From CBFHND01 sp965657085 (GTDB lineage Bacteria; Pseudomonadota; Alphaproteobacteria; Rhodobacterales; Rhodobacteraceae): a DNA stretch of 64,000 nt. The DNA is taken from the NCBI GenBank assembly GCA_965657085.1, contig CBFHND010000001.1, positions 62,001 to 126,000 on the forward strand, in the 5' to 3' direction. The position numbers and the translations under genes are program-made. The notes below the pieces were generated by a model, which had not been told where the DNA came from, did not search any database, and saw nothing but the letters and a program-made list of their open reading frames with translations. Below are positions 53,019-62,170 of this stretch, piece by piece (the first letter of the stretch is position 1; each line of letters begins with the position of its first letter).

Positions 53019-53025
53019 GCAATTC

Positions 53026-53397
53026 TTACTTGGGACGCTTGGCACCGTACTTGGAGCGGCGCTGCTTCCGGTCTTTGACGCCCTGGGTATCCAGAACACC
53101 ACGCAGAATGTGGTAACGGACACCGGGAAGGTCTTTGACACGGCCGCCACGGATCAGAACCACGGAGTGTTCCTGAAGGTTGTGGCTTTCGCCCGGAATG
53201 TAGCTGATGACCTCGAAGCCGTTGGTCAGGCGCACCTTGGCAACCTTACGCATGGCCGAGTTCGGTTTCTTCGGCGTCGTTGTATAGACCCGTGTGCACA
53301 CGCCACGCTTTTGCGGGCATTGCTCAAGGTGCTGCGACTTCGATGTTTTACGTTTTGGCTGGCGCGGCTTGCGGATCAGCTGTTGGATCGTTGGCAT
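53026..53397 (-). CDS. rpsL: 30S ribosomal protein S12
   Basis: 123 residues. MPTIQQLIRKPRQPKRKTSK start, TRVYTTTPKKPNSAMRKVAK middle, GRVKDLPGVRYHILRG near the end. Lys43 and Lys88, the sites of streptomycin resistance changes, are wild-type. The ATG at 53397 is the family's normal start; the longer frame to 53478 is not needed. Helps decoding at the A site. First gene of the str operon, with a strong promoter about 245 bases upstream. Confidence 0.99.
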   Translation of the reverse strand: MPTIQQLIRKPRQPKRKTSKSQHLEQCPQKRGVCTRVYTTTPKKPNSAMRKVAKVRLTNGFEVISYIPGESHNLQEHSVVLIRGGRVKDLPGVRYHILRGVLDTQGVKDRKQRRSKYGAKRPK

Positions 53398-53640
53398 TGG
53401 CGGTTCTTTCCCGTCGTTACACATGTGTTGCGGGCAAGCCCGCGGTTTGAATTCGATCGCCAGCGCGTCCGCGGACAATCAGTTGCGCCTCGGGCGCAAA
53501 GCGAAAAACCCGCAATGTTCCCATTCCGAGGTGAACAAGGCGGTGGGCTTACAGAGGATCGGACCAGCAATAGGTCGGATCGTGACCACGTCGATTATGA
53601 TTTCGGCCCAAGGGGGCTGCCCCTTTGCCGAGATAGCGCG
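53398..53640 (-). other. Leader region of the rpsL operon
   Basis: About 240 untranslated bases on the minus strand between the read promoter and the rpsL ATG. I see no ORF that I can support. Several GC-rich inverted segments are present (for example around 53430-53500), so regulatory RNA structure is possible but was not folded. Confidence 0.4.
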
Positions 53641-53669
53641 CGTATAGGGGGAGTCGGGAGAGGTGTCAA
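53641..53669 (-). promoter_or_regulatory. Sigma70-type promoter of the str operon
   Basis: On the minus strand, TTGACA (53669-53664), a 17-base spacer and TATACG (53646-53641): the best-matching sigma70 promoter seen in the window. It drives rpsL-rpsG-fusA-tuf. Confidence 0.75.
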
Positions 53670-53752
53670 CAGCCGCGCCGGGCTTGCAAGGGCGCAGGCG
53701 CACTGCGATGTTGGCCCCGTCGCCGTGACAAGATGGTAGTGAGGCCCGCAGA

Positions 53753-54562
53753 ATGCAAGTGATCGGATTGTGCCGGTTTTCCTATCCCGCGATCGGCGGG
53801 TTTCAGGTCGATCATCCCACGCTCGAAGAACGCATAGCCTACCTCTATTCCCCTGAACGGATGGAAGAACGGTTTCGCACCTTCGAGGCGATCACCCTGC
53901 CCCCACTGCGTGCGCAGACCGATGACGATTTCACCTTCCTCGTGGTCGTGGGCGACAGCCTGCCCGCCCCCTACCGCCAACGGCTCGAAGCATTGCTGGA
54001 GGACATCCCGCAAGCCGTGATTGCCGCCTACCCACCCAAGCGGCACCGCAAGATCATGCAGGACGCGATCAACGAGGTCCGGGCCTTTGACGGTGAACAT
54101 TGCCTGCAATTCCGAATGGATGACGATGATGCGGTGGGCGTGCGTTATGTCCAGCGCCTGCGCGAGGTTGCGCGCGACGTGCGTGCGCTGGCCGCCAAGC
54201 ACCGGTTTATGGCCATCGACTTCAACCAGGGCTATATCGTGCGCGCCGATCAGGACGGCATCGCCGCCACGCCGACCAAGAACGCCTATACCACCGCCGG
54301 TCTGGGCATCATGCTGAAACCCAAGGTGGTGATGAGCGTGATGAACTTTGCCCACATGAAAGTGGCTCAGAACATGCCCACAGTGACCATCACCCACGAG
54401 GACATGATCCTGCGTGGGCATAACGATTTCAACGACAGCCGCCAGAAACCCAATGTGAAACCGGTGGAGTTGACCCCGCTGGACGCCGCGGGCGAGGATC
54501 ACTTTCGCGATGTCTTCAACATCGACTGCAATGACGTGCGGCGGGTGTTCTCAACCGCGTAG
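53753..54562 (+). CDS. Putative glycosyltransferase (rhamnosyl transferase-like), first copy
   Basis: 269 residues. LCRFSYPAIGGFQVDHPTLE at the start and CLQFRMDDDDAVGVRYVQRL with an Asp-rich block (123-126) that binds the metal and sugar nucleotide. ITHEDMILRGHNDFND is near the C-terminus. It matches the family annotated as putative rhamnosyl transferase, common in Roseobacter-group genomes. Sugar donor and acceptor are unknown. Its last 12 bases overlap the convergent DMT transporter gene. A second, diverged member lies at 55419-56231. Confidence 0.8.
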   Translation: MQVIGLCRFSYPAIGGFQVDHPTLEERIAYLYSPERMEERFRTFEAITLPPLRAQTDDDFTFLVVVGDSLPAPYRQRLEALLEDIPQAVIAAYPPKRHRKIMQDAINEVRAFDGEHCLQFRMDDDDAVGVRYVQRLREVARDVRALAAKHRFMAIDFNQGYIVRADQDGIAATPTKNAYTTAGLGIMLKPKVVMSVMNFAHMKVAQNMPTVTITHEDMILRGHNDFNDSRQKPNVKPVELTPLDAAGEDHFRDVFNIDCNDVRRVFSTA

Positions 54563-55429
54563 CAACTGCCGTTCGCGGTAGAGCGTGAACACCCCAGTGG
54601 CCACCACGATGCCCGCCCCCAGAAGGGTCAGCCGCGTGGGCCAGTCGCCAAAGACCAGCCAGCCCAGCACCAGCGCCCAGATCAGACCGGTGTAGCGGAA
54701 GGGCGCAATGAACGAAATTTCGCCCGTGCGCATCACCTGCACGCTGAAATAGTAGCCCCCGAAGATGAACACCGACGCCCCCGCAATCAGCACCCACAGG
54801 CGCGGCGTGATCGGTTGCCAGTCGGTGCCGACGCTGCTCAGGCCAAAGAACACCAGCACCGCCAATGATGCACACAGCGTCACGGTCATGCCCGGCACTT
54901 CGGGCGACAAGCGCCGCGTTGCCAGATCGCGCACCGTCACCGACAGAACGGCCATCAATCCGTACAGTGACCACAGGCTGAACCCCTCCGGCCCCGGCCG
55001 AACGATCAGCAACATACCGATGAACCCGATGCCAATGGCCAATGCCCGGCGCCAGCCCACGGCCTCGCGGAAAATCAGCGCACTGCCAAGCGTCACGGTC
55101 AGCGGCAGCACCTGAAGGATGGCGGTGACATTGGCCAGGGGCATGTTCAGAAGCGCGGTGATAAAGAAATAGGCCGCCGAGATTTCGGCCGCCGAGCGCA
55201 GGGCGATCAACCCCCAATCGCGCCGCCCGATGTTCCAGTGCATGGACCCCAGCCAGCGTGCCAGCACAAAGATCAACGCGGTGCTGAACACGCCGCGCAC
55301 CAGCAACAGCTGGCCCAGCGGCAGCGTCCCGCCCGTCATCTTGATCAACGTGTCATTCAACGTAAACGACGCCATTGACGCCATCATCAACAGCGCCCCG
55401 GCGAGGTTCGGCGACAAATCAAAGCGCAT
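54551..55429 (-). CDS. EamA/DMT-family transporter
   Basis: 292 residues with about ten hydrophobic helices in two EamA repeats (first near 8-140, second near 150-285). NDTLIKMTGGTLPLGQLLLV and LRSAAEISAAYFFITALLNM are in the first repeat; ATRRLSPEVPGMTVTLCASL and FRYTGLIWALVLGWLVFGDW in the second. Exporter or permease of small metabolites; substrate unknown. The ATG at 55429 lies eleven bases inside the end of the upstream glycosyltransferase gene, so the two are co-translated. Confidence 0.92.
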   Translation of the reverse strand: MRFDLSPNLAGALLMMASMASFTLNDTLIKMTGGTLPLGQLLLVRGVFSTALIFVLARWLGSMHWNIGRRDWGLIALRSAAEISAAYFFITALLNMPLANVTAILQVLPLTVTLGSALIFREAVGWRRALAIGIGFIGMLLIVRPGPEGFSLWSLYGLMAVLSVTVRDLATRRLSPEVPGMTVTLCASLAVLVFFGLSSVGTDWQPITPRLWVLIAGASVFIFGGYYFSVQVMRTGEISFIAPFRYTGLIWALVLGWLVFGDWPTRLTLLGAGIVVATGVFTLYRERQLLRG

Positions 55430-56231
55430 CCAGGTCTTCGATCTCAAGCCCGAAACCTTCGCGCAGATGGCGCATGATCCGCTTGGGACCCATGGTGCCC
55501 TTGCGCCCCGTGGCCTGCGCGCCGCTGTCGTTGTCGGGATGCACAGATCGGATGAACATCGGCGCTGCGACCTCGGTATAGGTGTCATAGAACTGCGCGA
55601 TGGACCGGTGATTGCGCCGGAACGCATTGGCCGGGTCCCCTACCCGCGCCACCACGGCCAGCCCCACGCCCAGCGGCGTTTTTTCGTACATTTCCTGCAC
55701 CGGCTCATCAGAGGCGGAATCAAGGTAAAAACCCCGGTTGAAGGCGATGGCAAAGGGCATGTTGGCATTGCGGATCGGCATCACCTGTGCGGCAATGGTG
55801 CGAATGCGCGACACCGTGTCGAGGTGCATCGCGTCATCATCATCCAGCCGGAAGGTGGCGGTGTGCGTGGCCTTGGGATCGCTTGGCAATTCGGCAAAGG
55901 CTTCGACCGTGGCCTTGATGTGGATCATCGGGGGCCGCACGATCAGGTGCACGTTGGACATGTCGGCAATCATGTCTTCAAGCCGCGCGCGGGGCTTGTC
56001 GGGGAAATCTTCGCCGATCAGCACACCGGCGGTGAAACTCTGGTCGCGCTGCTGGCGCAGGCAATGCAGGCTGAGTGTTTCAAACAGACGAAAGCGCCGG
56101 TCCAGCCGTTCAGGCGCATAGAGCGTTTCGCGCACCGCCTTCATCCCGGCCTTCGACATGGCAAAGCCGTTCTCCGAAAGATAGGAGAACCGCACCAACC
56201 CTTTCACATCCAGCTTGAAACCCTTCGCCAT
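55419..56231 (-). CDS. Putative glycosyltransferase (rhamnosyl transferase-like), second copy
   Basis: 270 residues. LVRFSYLSENGFAMSKAGMK at the start parallels the copy at 53753, and TATFRLDDDDAMHLDTVSRI holds the Asp block (130-133). Sequence similarity to the first copy is clear in these blocks and in LRQQRDQSFTAGVLIGEDFP, but otherwise they are diverged, so the duplication is old or they came separately. Cytoplasmic. Its end overlaps the DMT transporter start. Confidence 0.8.
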   Translation of the reverse strand: MAKGFKLDVKGLVRFSYLSENGFAMSKAGMKAVRETLYAPERLDRRFRLFETLSLHCLRQQRDQSFTAGVLIGEDFPDKPRARLEDMIADMSNVHLIVRPPMIHIKATVEAFAELPSDPKATHTATFRLDDDDAMHLDTVSRIRTIAAQVMPIRNANMPFAIAFNRGFYLDSASDEPVQEMYEKTPLGVGLAVVARVGDPANAFRRNHRSIAQFYDTYTEVAAPMFIRSVHPDNDSGAQATGRKGTMGPKRIMRHLREGFGLEIEDLDAL

Positions 56232-56286
56232 GCCGTGACGCTATCCGCCCCGAGGCACGGACAAAAGCCCTTTGATGTCATTGGCT

Positions 56287-57168
56287 TCAGGATTTTCGCG
56301 TGGCCGGGTGCAACGAATTGGCAAAGATATGGTCAGAAGCATGCACCACCGCTTCGGCCTGATGCATGATCAGGGGGTCAGGGGGCTGAACAACGGACAG
56401 GTCCTTGTCAGGGTAATCGATGCTGTTCAGGAAATGCCGCATGCAATTGAGACGCGCGCGCTTCTTGTCGTTGGATCGGATGACCGTCCACGGCGCATCG
56501 GCGGTGTCGGTGTAGAAGAACATCGCCTCCTTGGCCTCGGTGTAGTCGTCCCACTTGTCGAGGCTGGCCCGGTCGATGGGCGACAGTTTCCACCGTTTGA
56601 GCGGGTCGGTTTCGCGCGACGCAAAGCGGTTGCGCTGTTCGTCCCGGGTGACGGAAAACCAGTACTTGAAAAGCCGGATGCCCGACCGGGTCAGCATGCG
56701 TTCGAACTCGGGCGTCTGGCGCATGAATTCGAGGTATTCGTTGGGCGCGCAGAAATTCATCACCCTCTCAACCCCCGCACGGTTGTACCACGACCGGTCA
56801 TACAGAACGATTTCCCCCGCGGTGGGCAGGTGTTTGACATAGCGCTGGAAAAACCATTGGCCGCGTTCATCATCGGTGGGTTTGTTCAACGCCACGACCC
56901 GTGCGGACCGGGGGTTGAGATGTTCGGTGAACCGCTTGATCGTACCGCCCTTGCCCGCCGCATCACGACCCTCGAAAATCAGCACGATTTTCTGCCCTTG
57001 CTCCTGCACCCAGTGCTGAACCTTGAGCAACTCGACCTGAAGGGCGGCCTTCTCGGCCTCGTACTCCTTACGGCAAAGCCGGGTGGCATAGGGGTATTCA
57101 CCCTGCTCAAACCCGATGATCTGATCCGAGCAGGGATTGGGCGGCGTTTCGGTCTGGGTATTGGTCAT
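56287..57168 (-). CDS. ppk2: Polyphosphate kinase 2
   Basis: 293 residues, one-domain (class I-like) PPK2. Walker A is GRDAAGKGG (67-75), Walker B and lid are EIVLYDRSWYNRAGVERVMN (119-138), followed by the ERMLTRSGIRLFKYWFSVTR block. Uses polyphosphate to make ATP or GTP from the diphosphate. The start ATG at 57168 has an AGGTG before it. Divergent from the acetyltransferase gene. Confidence 0.95.
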   Translation of the reverse strand: MTNTQTETPPNPCSDQIIGFEQGEYPYATRLCRKEYEAEKAALQVELLKVQHWVQEQGQKIVLIFEGRDAAGKGGTIKRFTEHLNPRSARVVALNKPTDDERGQWFFQRYVKHLPTAGEIVLYDRSWYNRAGVERVMNFCAPNEYLEFMRQTPEFERMLTRSGIRLFKYWFSVTRDEQRNRFASRETDPLKRWKLSPIDRASLDKWDDYTEAKEAMFFYTDTADAPWTVIRSNDKKRARLNCMRHFLNSIDYPDKDLSVVQPPDPLIMHQAEAVVHASDHIFANSLHPATRKS

Positions 57169-57283
57169 GCGGCACCTCCGGTGTTTTGGCCGGAGTCTAC
57201 ATGACGCCGGGCCACCCTGCGTTGACCTGCATCAACATCGGCGCGGCATTGCCTCGCGCGTGGCATTATGGTGCTGTGCGCCC

Positions 57284-57790
57284 ATGTCAGATGAAACACG
57301 CCAGAGCGCGGGGGCGTCCCGCACCAGCCATCGTCCCGTGGACATCCGTCTCGCCGTGGAGAGCGATGTGCGCGGGATTGTGCAGTTGCTGTGGGACGAT
57401 GCGCAGGGGCGGTTGCGCGAAAGCACGGCCCCGGATCAGGCGCAGGTCTATGTGTCGGCCTTTCGCCAGATCCAGCAAGACCCCAACAGCACCCTTTTTG
57501 CCGCCGTGTGCGATGACGCAGTTGTCGGGTGCCTGCAACTGACCACCATTCCCGGCCTGTCCTACAAGGGTTTGCGGCGCGCGTTGATCGAGGACGTGCG
57601 CGTGGCGACCGGGTGCCGGGGGCAAGGGATCGGGGCAAGGATGCTGGCCCATGCGGAAGCCGAAGCACGGCGGCGGGGGTGCGGGTTGATCGAACTTTTT
57701 GCACATTCCGACCGCGACGACGCGCACCGGTTTTACGCGCACGCGGGCTACGCAGCCACGCACAGAGGTTTCAGGAAACTGCTGGATTAG
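57284..57790 (+). CDS. GNAT-family N-acetyltransferase
   Basis: 168 residues. The acetyl-CoA loop is RVATGCRGQGIGARML with RGQGIG at 112-117; the last strand is IELFAHSDRDDAHRFYAHAG, typical of single-domain GNAT proteins. Substrate unknown. The ATG at 57284 is the first in the conserved part; the frame to 57137 lies over the ppk2 start. Convergent with rpoC, sharing a terminator. Confidence 0.9.
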   Translation: MSDETRQSAGASRTSHRPVDIRLAVESDVRGIVQLLWDDAQGRLRESTAPDQAQVYVSAFRQIQQDPNSTLFAAVCDDAVVGCLQLTTIPGLSYKGLRRALIEDVRVATGCRGQGIGARMLAHAEAEARRRGCGLIELFAHSDRDDAHRFYAHAGYAATHRGFRKLLD

Positions 57791-57800
57791 CAGGCCAACG

Positions 57801-57829
57801 AAAAAGGCCCCCGGAAACCGAGGGCCTTT
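57801..57829. terminator. Bidirectional terminator between GNAT gene and rpoC
   Basis: Arms AAAAGGCCC (57801-57809) and GGGCCTTTT (57821-57829), 9 bp perfect, loop of eleven bases. T-runs end both sides, so it serves the acetyltransferase (plus) and rpoC (minus), 24 bases after the rpoC stop. Confidence 0.9.
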
Positions 57830-57852
57830 TCAATGTCAGATCAGCGTGGCGA

Positions 57853-60800
57853 TCAATCGCGGCTGTCTTCGTCCGGTGTGATGACCGTGTCGAAGACATC
57901 TCCGCCCACCACGTCGTCCGCAGACGGTGCAGCAAGCGCAGCAGCGGCTTCGGCTTCTTCGCGGCGCGCTTCGATGACCACGTTGTCGCGATCCTGCGCG
58001 ATCTTGCGCATCTGCTGCGTGGCACCACCGGTACCGGCGGGGATCAGGCGACCAACGATCACGTTCTCTTTCAGGCCGACAAGGCGGTCTTTCTTGCCTT
58101 GCACCGACGCCTCGGTCAGAACGCGCGTGGTTTCCTGGAACGACGCCGCCGAGATAAAGCTGCGGGTTTGCAAGCTTGCCTTGGTGATGCCCAAGAGGAT
58201 CGGTTCGCCCTGAGCGGGGCGGCCGCCTTTCGACAGGGCCTTTTCATTGGCCGCGTCGAATTCCTGCTTGTCCACGTGTTCGCCTTTGAGCAGCGTGGTG
58301 TCGCCGCTGTCCTGGATTTCCCACTTCTGCAGCATCTGGCGCACGATGACCTCGATGTGCTTGTCGTTGATCTTCACACCTTGCAGGCGATAGACCTCTT
58401 GCACCTCGTTGATCATGTAATCGGCCAGCGCCTCGACACCCATGATCGACAGGATGTCATGCGGCGCGGGGTTGCCGTCCATGATGTAATCCCCCTTCTG
58501 CACGAAGTCGCCTTCGGCAACGGGGATGTGTTTCCCCTTGGGCACCATGTACTCGACCTTGTGATCGGCATCTTCGGAGGACTCGATCGCGATGCGACGC
58601 TTGTTCTTGTAGTCCTTGCCAAAGCGCACGTAGCCATCGATTTCCGCGATGATCGCGTGATCCTTGGGACGACGTGCTTCGAACAGTTCGGCCACACGCG
58701 GCAGACCACCGGTGATGTCCTTGGTCTTGGCACCTTCACGCGGGATACGCGCAACCACGTCACCGGCCTGAACCTCCTGCCCGTCTTCGATGGACAGGAC
58801 GGCGTCAACCGACATCGGATAGGTCACAGGGTTGCCCGCATCGTTGCGCACAGGCTCGCCATCTGCATCCGAGAGGATGATTTCAGGCTTGAGCTCGTTG
58901 CCCTTGGGTGCGGCACGCCAGTCGATCACGATCTTCTGGGTCATGCCTGTCGCATCATCGGTTTCATCGCGCACGGCGATGCCCGATACGAGGTCGACAT
59001 ATTTCGCCGTCCCCGATTTCTCGGCGATGATGGGCAGCGTGTAGGGATCCCACTCAAACAGCTTGTCGCCGCGGTCGATGTCCTGACCGTCCTGCACAAA
59101 CAGCTTGGAGCCATAACCGACCTTGTGGCTGGCACGCTCTTCACCGTTTTCATCCACCACGGCCAGTTTCATGTTCCGGCCCATCACCATGGTTTCGCCT
59201 GTGGCGTTCTCAAGGGTCTGCGCGTTGGAGAACACGACCTTACCGGCGTGGCTGCTTTCGAGGAAGGACTGTTGGCCACCCTGGGCCACGCCACCGATGT
59301 GGAAGGTCCGCATCGTCAGCTGTGTGCCCGGCTCACCGATCGACTGCGCCGCGATGATGCCCACGGCTTCGCCGGTGTTCACCTTTGTACCGCGTGCAAG
59401 GTCACGACCGTAGCACATGGCGCAAACGCCTTCTTCGGCTTCGCAGGTCAGCGGGCTGCGGATGCGGGCGGATGCAACACCGGCCTCGTCCACGGCGTCC
59501 GACATGCGTTCGTCGATCAGGGCGCCATCGGCGATCAGAACTTCGTCTGTGCCGGGGCGCATGATGTCCTCGGCAGCGACACGGCCCAGCACACGTTCGG
59601 CCAGCGACGACACGACTTCACCATCGTTCACCGCTGCTTCGGCGGTGATGGCGTTGTCGGTGCCACAGTCGTTCATGCGCACGATGCAGTCCTGTGCGAC
59701 GTCCACCAGACGACGGGTCAGGTAACCGGAGTTCGCCGTTTTCAGGGCGGTGTCCGACAGACCCTTCCGCGCACCGTGCGTGGAGTTGAAGTATTCAAGA
59801 ACGGTCAGACCTTCCTTGAAGTTCGAGATGATCGGCGTTTCGATGATGTCGCCGTTCGGCTTGGCCATCAGGCCGCGCATGCCGCCCAGCTGTTTCATCT
59901 GCGTGACCGAGCCACGCGCACCGGAGTGGGCCATCATGTAGACCGAGTTCGGTTCCATTTCCGTGCCGTTCTCGTCGGTTTGCGCCGCCGAGATCGAGCC
60001 CATCATGGCATCCGTGACCTTGTCGTTACACTTCGACCAGGCATCGACCACCTTGTTGTACTTTTCGCCCTGAGTGATCAGGCCGTCCATGTACTGCTGT
60101 TCAAAGTCCTTCACCTGCTCGCGGGTTTCATCAACGATGCCCCACTTGCTGTCAGGGATCAGCATGTCGTCTTTGCCAAAGGAAATGCCCGCCTTGAACG
60201 CTTCGCGGAAGCCCATGGTCATGATCTGGTCACAGAAAATGACGGACTCTTTCTGACCGCAATACCGATACACGGTGTCGATGACCTGCTGCACTTCTTT
60301 CTTGCGCAGAAGACGGTTGACCAATTCGAACGGTGCCTTGGCATTGAGCGGCAGAAGCGCGCCCAGACGGACACGGCCCGGCGTGGTTTCGAACCGCATC
60401 ATGACCTCTTGGCCATCCGCATCGATCTGCGGCACACGGGCCGTGATCTTGGCGTGCAGGTGCACTTCGCCCGCGTCGAGGGCGTGTTGCACTTCCTCGA
60501 TGGAGCCGAAGACCATGCCTTCGCCTTTCATGCCCGCACGCTCCAGGGTCGTGTAGTAGAGACCCAGGATCATGTCCTGCGATGGCACGATGATCGGCGC
60601 GCCGTTGGCAGGCGACAGAACGTTGTTCGTGGACATCATCAGAACGCGCGCTTCCAACTGGGCCTCAAGGCTCAGCGGCACGTGCACGGCCATCTGGTCA
60701 CCGTCGAAGTCGGCGTTGAAGGCCGAACACACGAGCGGGTGCAGCTGGATGGCCTTGCCTTCGATCAGGACGGGTTCGAACGCCTGAATGCCCAAACGGT

Positions 60801-62103
60801 GCAGCGTGGGCGCACGGTTCAGCATGACGGGGTGTTCGCGGATCACCTCATCAAGGATATCCCAGACCTCGGGGCGTTCTTTTTCCACCAGCTTCTTGGC
60901 TTGCTTGACGGTGGAAGACAGACCCTTGGCCTCAAGACGCGAGTAGATGAACGGCTTGAACAGTTCGAGCGCCATCTTCTTGGGCAGACCACACTGATGC
61001 AGTTTGAGTTCCGGCCCGGTCACGATGACCGAACGACCCGAGAAGTCGACGCGTTTGCCCAAAAGGTTCTGACGGAAACGACCCTGTTTGCCCTTCAGCA
61101 TGTCGCTGAGCGATTTCAGCGGACGCTTGTTGGCACCCGTGATCACGCGGCCACGGCGGCCGTTGTCGAACAATGCGTCAACGGATTCCTGCAACATCCG
61201 CTTTTCGTTGCGGACGATGATGTCGGGCGCGCGCAGTTCAATCAGACGCTTCAGACGGTTGTTCCGGTTGATCACACGACGATAGAGGTCGTTGAGGTCG
61301 GAGGTCGCAAAGCGGCCACCATCCAGCGGCACCAGCGGACGCAGTTCCGGCGGGATCACGGGGATCACGGTCAGAACCATCCACTCGGGCCGGTTGCCGG
61401 ATTCGAGGAAGGATTCCACCACCTTCAGACGCTTGATGATCTTCTTGGGCTTCAGCTCGCCTGTCGCCTCTTTCAGATCGGCGCGCAGTTGGTCGGCTTC
61501 GGCTTCCAGATCAATCTGGGACAGCATTTCGCGGATCGCTTCGGCACCGATGTTCGCGGTGAACGCGTCCATGCCATAGGCGTCCTGGGCGTCCATGAAC
61601 TCTTCTTCGGTCAGCATCTGACCGTAGGTGAGGTCCGTCAGACCGGGTTCGATCACCACGTAGTTTTCAAAATACAGAACCCGCTCAAGATCGCGCAGGG
61701 TCATGTCCAGCATCAGGCCGATGCGGGACGGCAGCGACTTGAGGAACCAGATGTGCGCGACGGGTGCCGCCAGTTCGATGTGGCCCATGCGCTCGCGGCG
61801 GACCTTCTGCAGAGTGACTTCGACGCCGCATTTCTCGCAGACGACGCCGCGATACTTCATGCGCTTGTATTTGCCGCACAGGCATTCGTAGTCCTTGATC
61901 GGGCCGAAGATACGCGCGCAGAACAGGCCATCACGCTCGGGCTTGAAGGTCCGGTAGTTGATGGTTTCGGGTTTCTTGATCTCACCGAACGACCACGACA
62001 GGATCCGCTCGGGCGATGCCAGCGAGACCTTGATTTCATCAAACACCTTGGGGGGTGTGAGCGGGTTGAACGGGTTGTTTGTCAGTTCCTGGTTCATTTT
62101 CAA
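57853..62103 (-). CDS. rpoC: DNA-directed RNA polymerase beta' subunit
   Basis: 1,416 residues, normal for alphaproteobacteria. The first zinc site is near residues 70-90 (CLCGKYKRMKYRGVVCEKCG), the catalytic NADFDGD motif is near 460-466, and the second zinc site has CEAEEGVCAMCYGRD late in the protein. The C-terminal Asp/Glu/Ala-rich tail ends VFDTVITPDEDSRD. Holds the active-site Mg2+ and much of the DNA channel. Starts 67 bases after rpoB, across a REP-like palindrome. Confidence 0.99.
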   Translation of the reverse strand: MKMNQELTNNPFNPLTPPKVFDEIKVSLASPERILSWSFGEIKKPETINYRTFKPERDGLFCARIFGPIKDYECLCGKYKRMKYRGVVCEKCGVEVTLQKVRRERMGHIELAAPVAHIWFLKSLPSRIGLMLDMTLRDLERVLYFENYVVIEPGLTDLTYGQMLTEEEFMDAQDAYGMDAFTANIGAEAIREMLSQIDLEAEADQLRADLKEATGELKPKKIIKRLKVVESFLESGNRPEWMVLTVIPVIPPELRPLVPLDGGRFATSDLNDLYRRVINRNNRLKRLIELRAPDIIVRNEKRMLQESVDALFDNGRRGRVITGANKRPLKSLSDMLKGKQGRFRQNLLGKRVDFSGRSVIVTGPELKLHQCGLPKKMALELFKPFIYSRLEAKGLSSTVKQAKKLVEKERPEVWDILDEVIREHPVMLNRAPTLHRLGIQAFEPVLIEGKAIQLHPLVCSAFNADFDGDQMAVHVPLSLEAQLEARVLMMSTNNVLSPANGAPIIVPSQDMILGLYYTTLERAGMKGEGMVFGSIEEVQHALDAGEVHLHAKITARVPQIDADGQEVMMRFETTPGRVRLGALLPLNAKAPFELVNRLLRKKEVQQVIDTVYRYCGQKESVIFCDQIMTMGFREAFKAGISFGKDDMLIPDSKWGIVDETREQVKDFEQQYMDGLITQGEKYNKVVDAWSKCNDKVTDAMMGSISAAQTDENGTEMEPNSVYMMAHSGARGSVTQMKQLGGMRGLMAKPNGDIIETPIISNFKEGLTVLEYFNSTHGARKGLSDTALKTANSGYLTRRLVDVAQDCIVRMNDCGTDNAITAEAAVNDGEVVSSLAERVLGRVAAEDIMRPGTDEVLIADGALIDERMSDAVDEAGVASARIRSPLTCEAEEGVCAMCYGRDLARGTKVNTGEAVGIIAAQSIGEPGTQLTMRTFHIGGVAQGGQQSFLESSHAGKVVFSNAQTLENATGETMVMGRNMKLAVVDENGEERASHKVGYGSKLFVQDGQDIDRGDKLFEWDPYTLPIIAEKSGTAKYVDLVSGIAVRDETDDATGMTQKIVIDWRAAPKGNELKPEIILSDADGEPVRNDAGNPVTYPMSVDAVLSIEDGQEVQAGDVVARIPREGAKTKDITGGLPRVAELFEARRPKDHAIIAEIDGYVRFGKDYKNKRRIAIESSEDADHKVEYMVPKGKHIPVAEGDFVQKGDYIMDGNPAPHDILSIMGVEALADYMINEVQEVYRLQGVKINDKHIEVIVRQMLQKWEIQDSGDTTLLKGEHVDKQEFDAANEKALSKGGRPAQGEPILLGITKASLQTRSFISAASFQETTRVLTEASVQGKKDRLVGLKENVIVGRLIPAGTGGATQQMRKIAQDRDNVVIEARREEAEAAAALAAPSADDVVGGDVFDTVITPDEDSRD

Positions 62104-62135
62104 ATCCTTGAAAGGGGAGCAAAGGGAGAAACGGG

Positions 62136-62161
62136 GTAAGGTGGGGTCAACCCCACCTTAC
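62136..62161. repeat. REP-like palindrome in the rpoB-rpoC gap
   Basis: GTAAGGTGGGG (62136-62146) and CCCCACCTTAC (62151-62161) are perfect 11-bp arms around TCAA. Same GTAAGGTGGGG unit as in the rpsL-rpsG gap. Lies between the rpoB stop and the rpoC start. Confidence 0.8.
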
Positions 62162-62170
62162 GTGGGCCCG

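Noticed and set aside
57529..62139. Very long plus-strand frame (1,536 codons) opposite rpoC
   Set aside because: It is antisense to a complete, conserved rpoC. Long antisense frames are normal in high-GC codon-biased genes; the translation has His/Arg-rich content and no domain.
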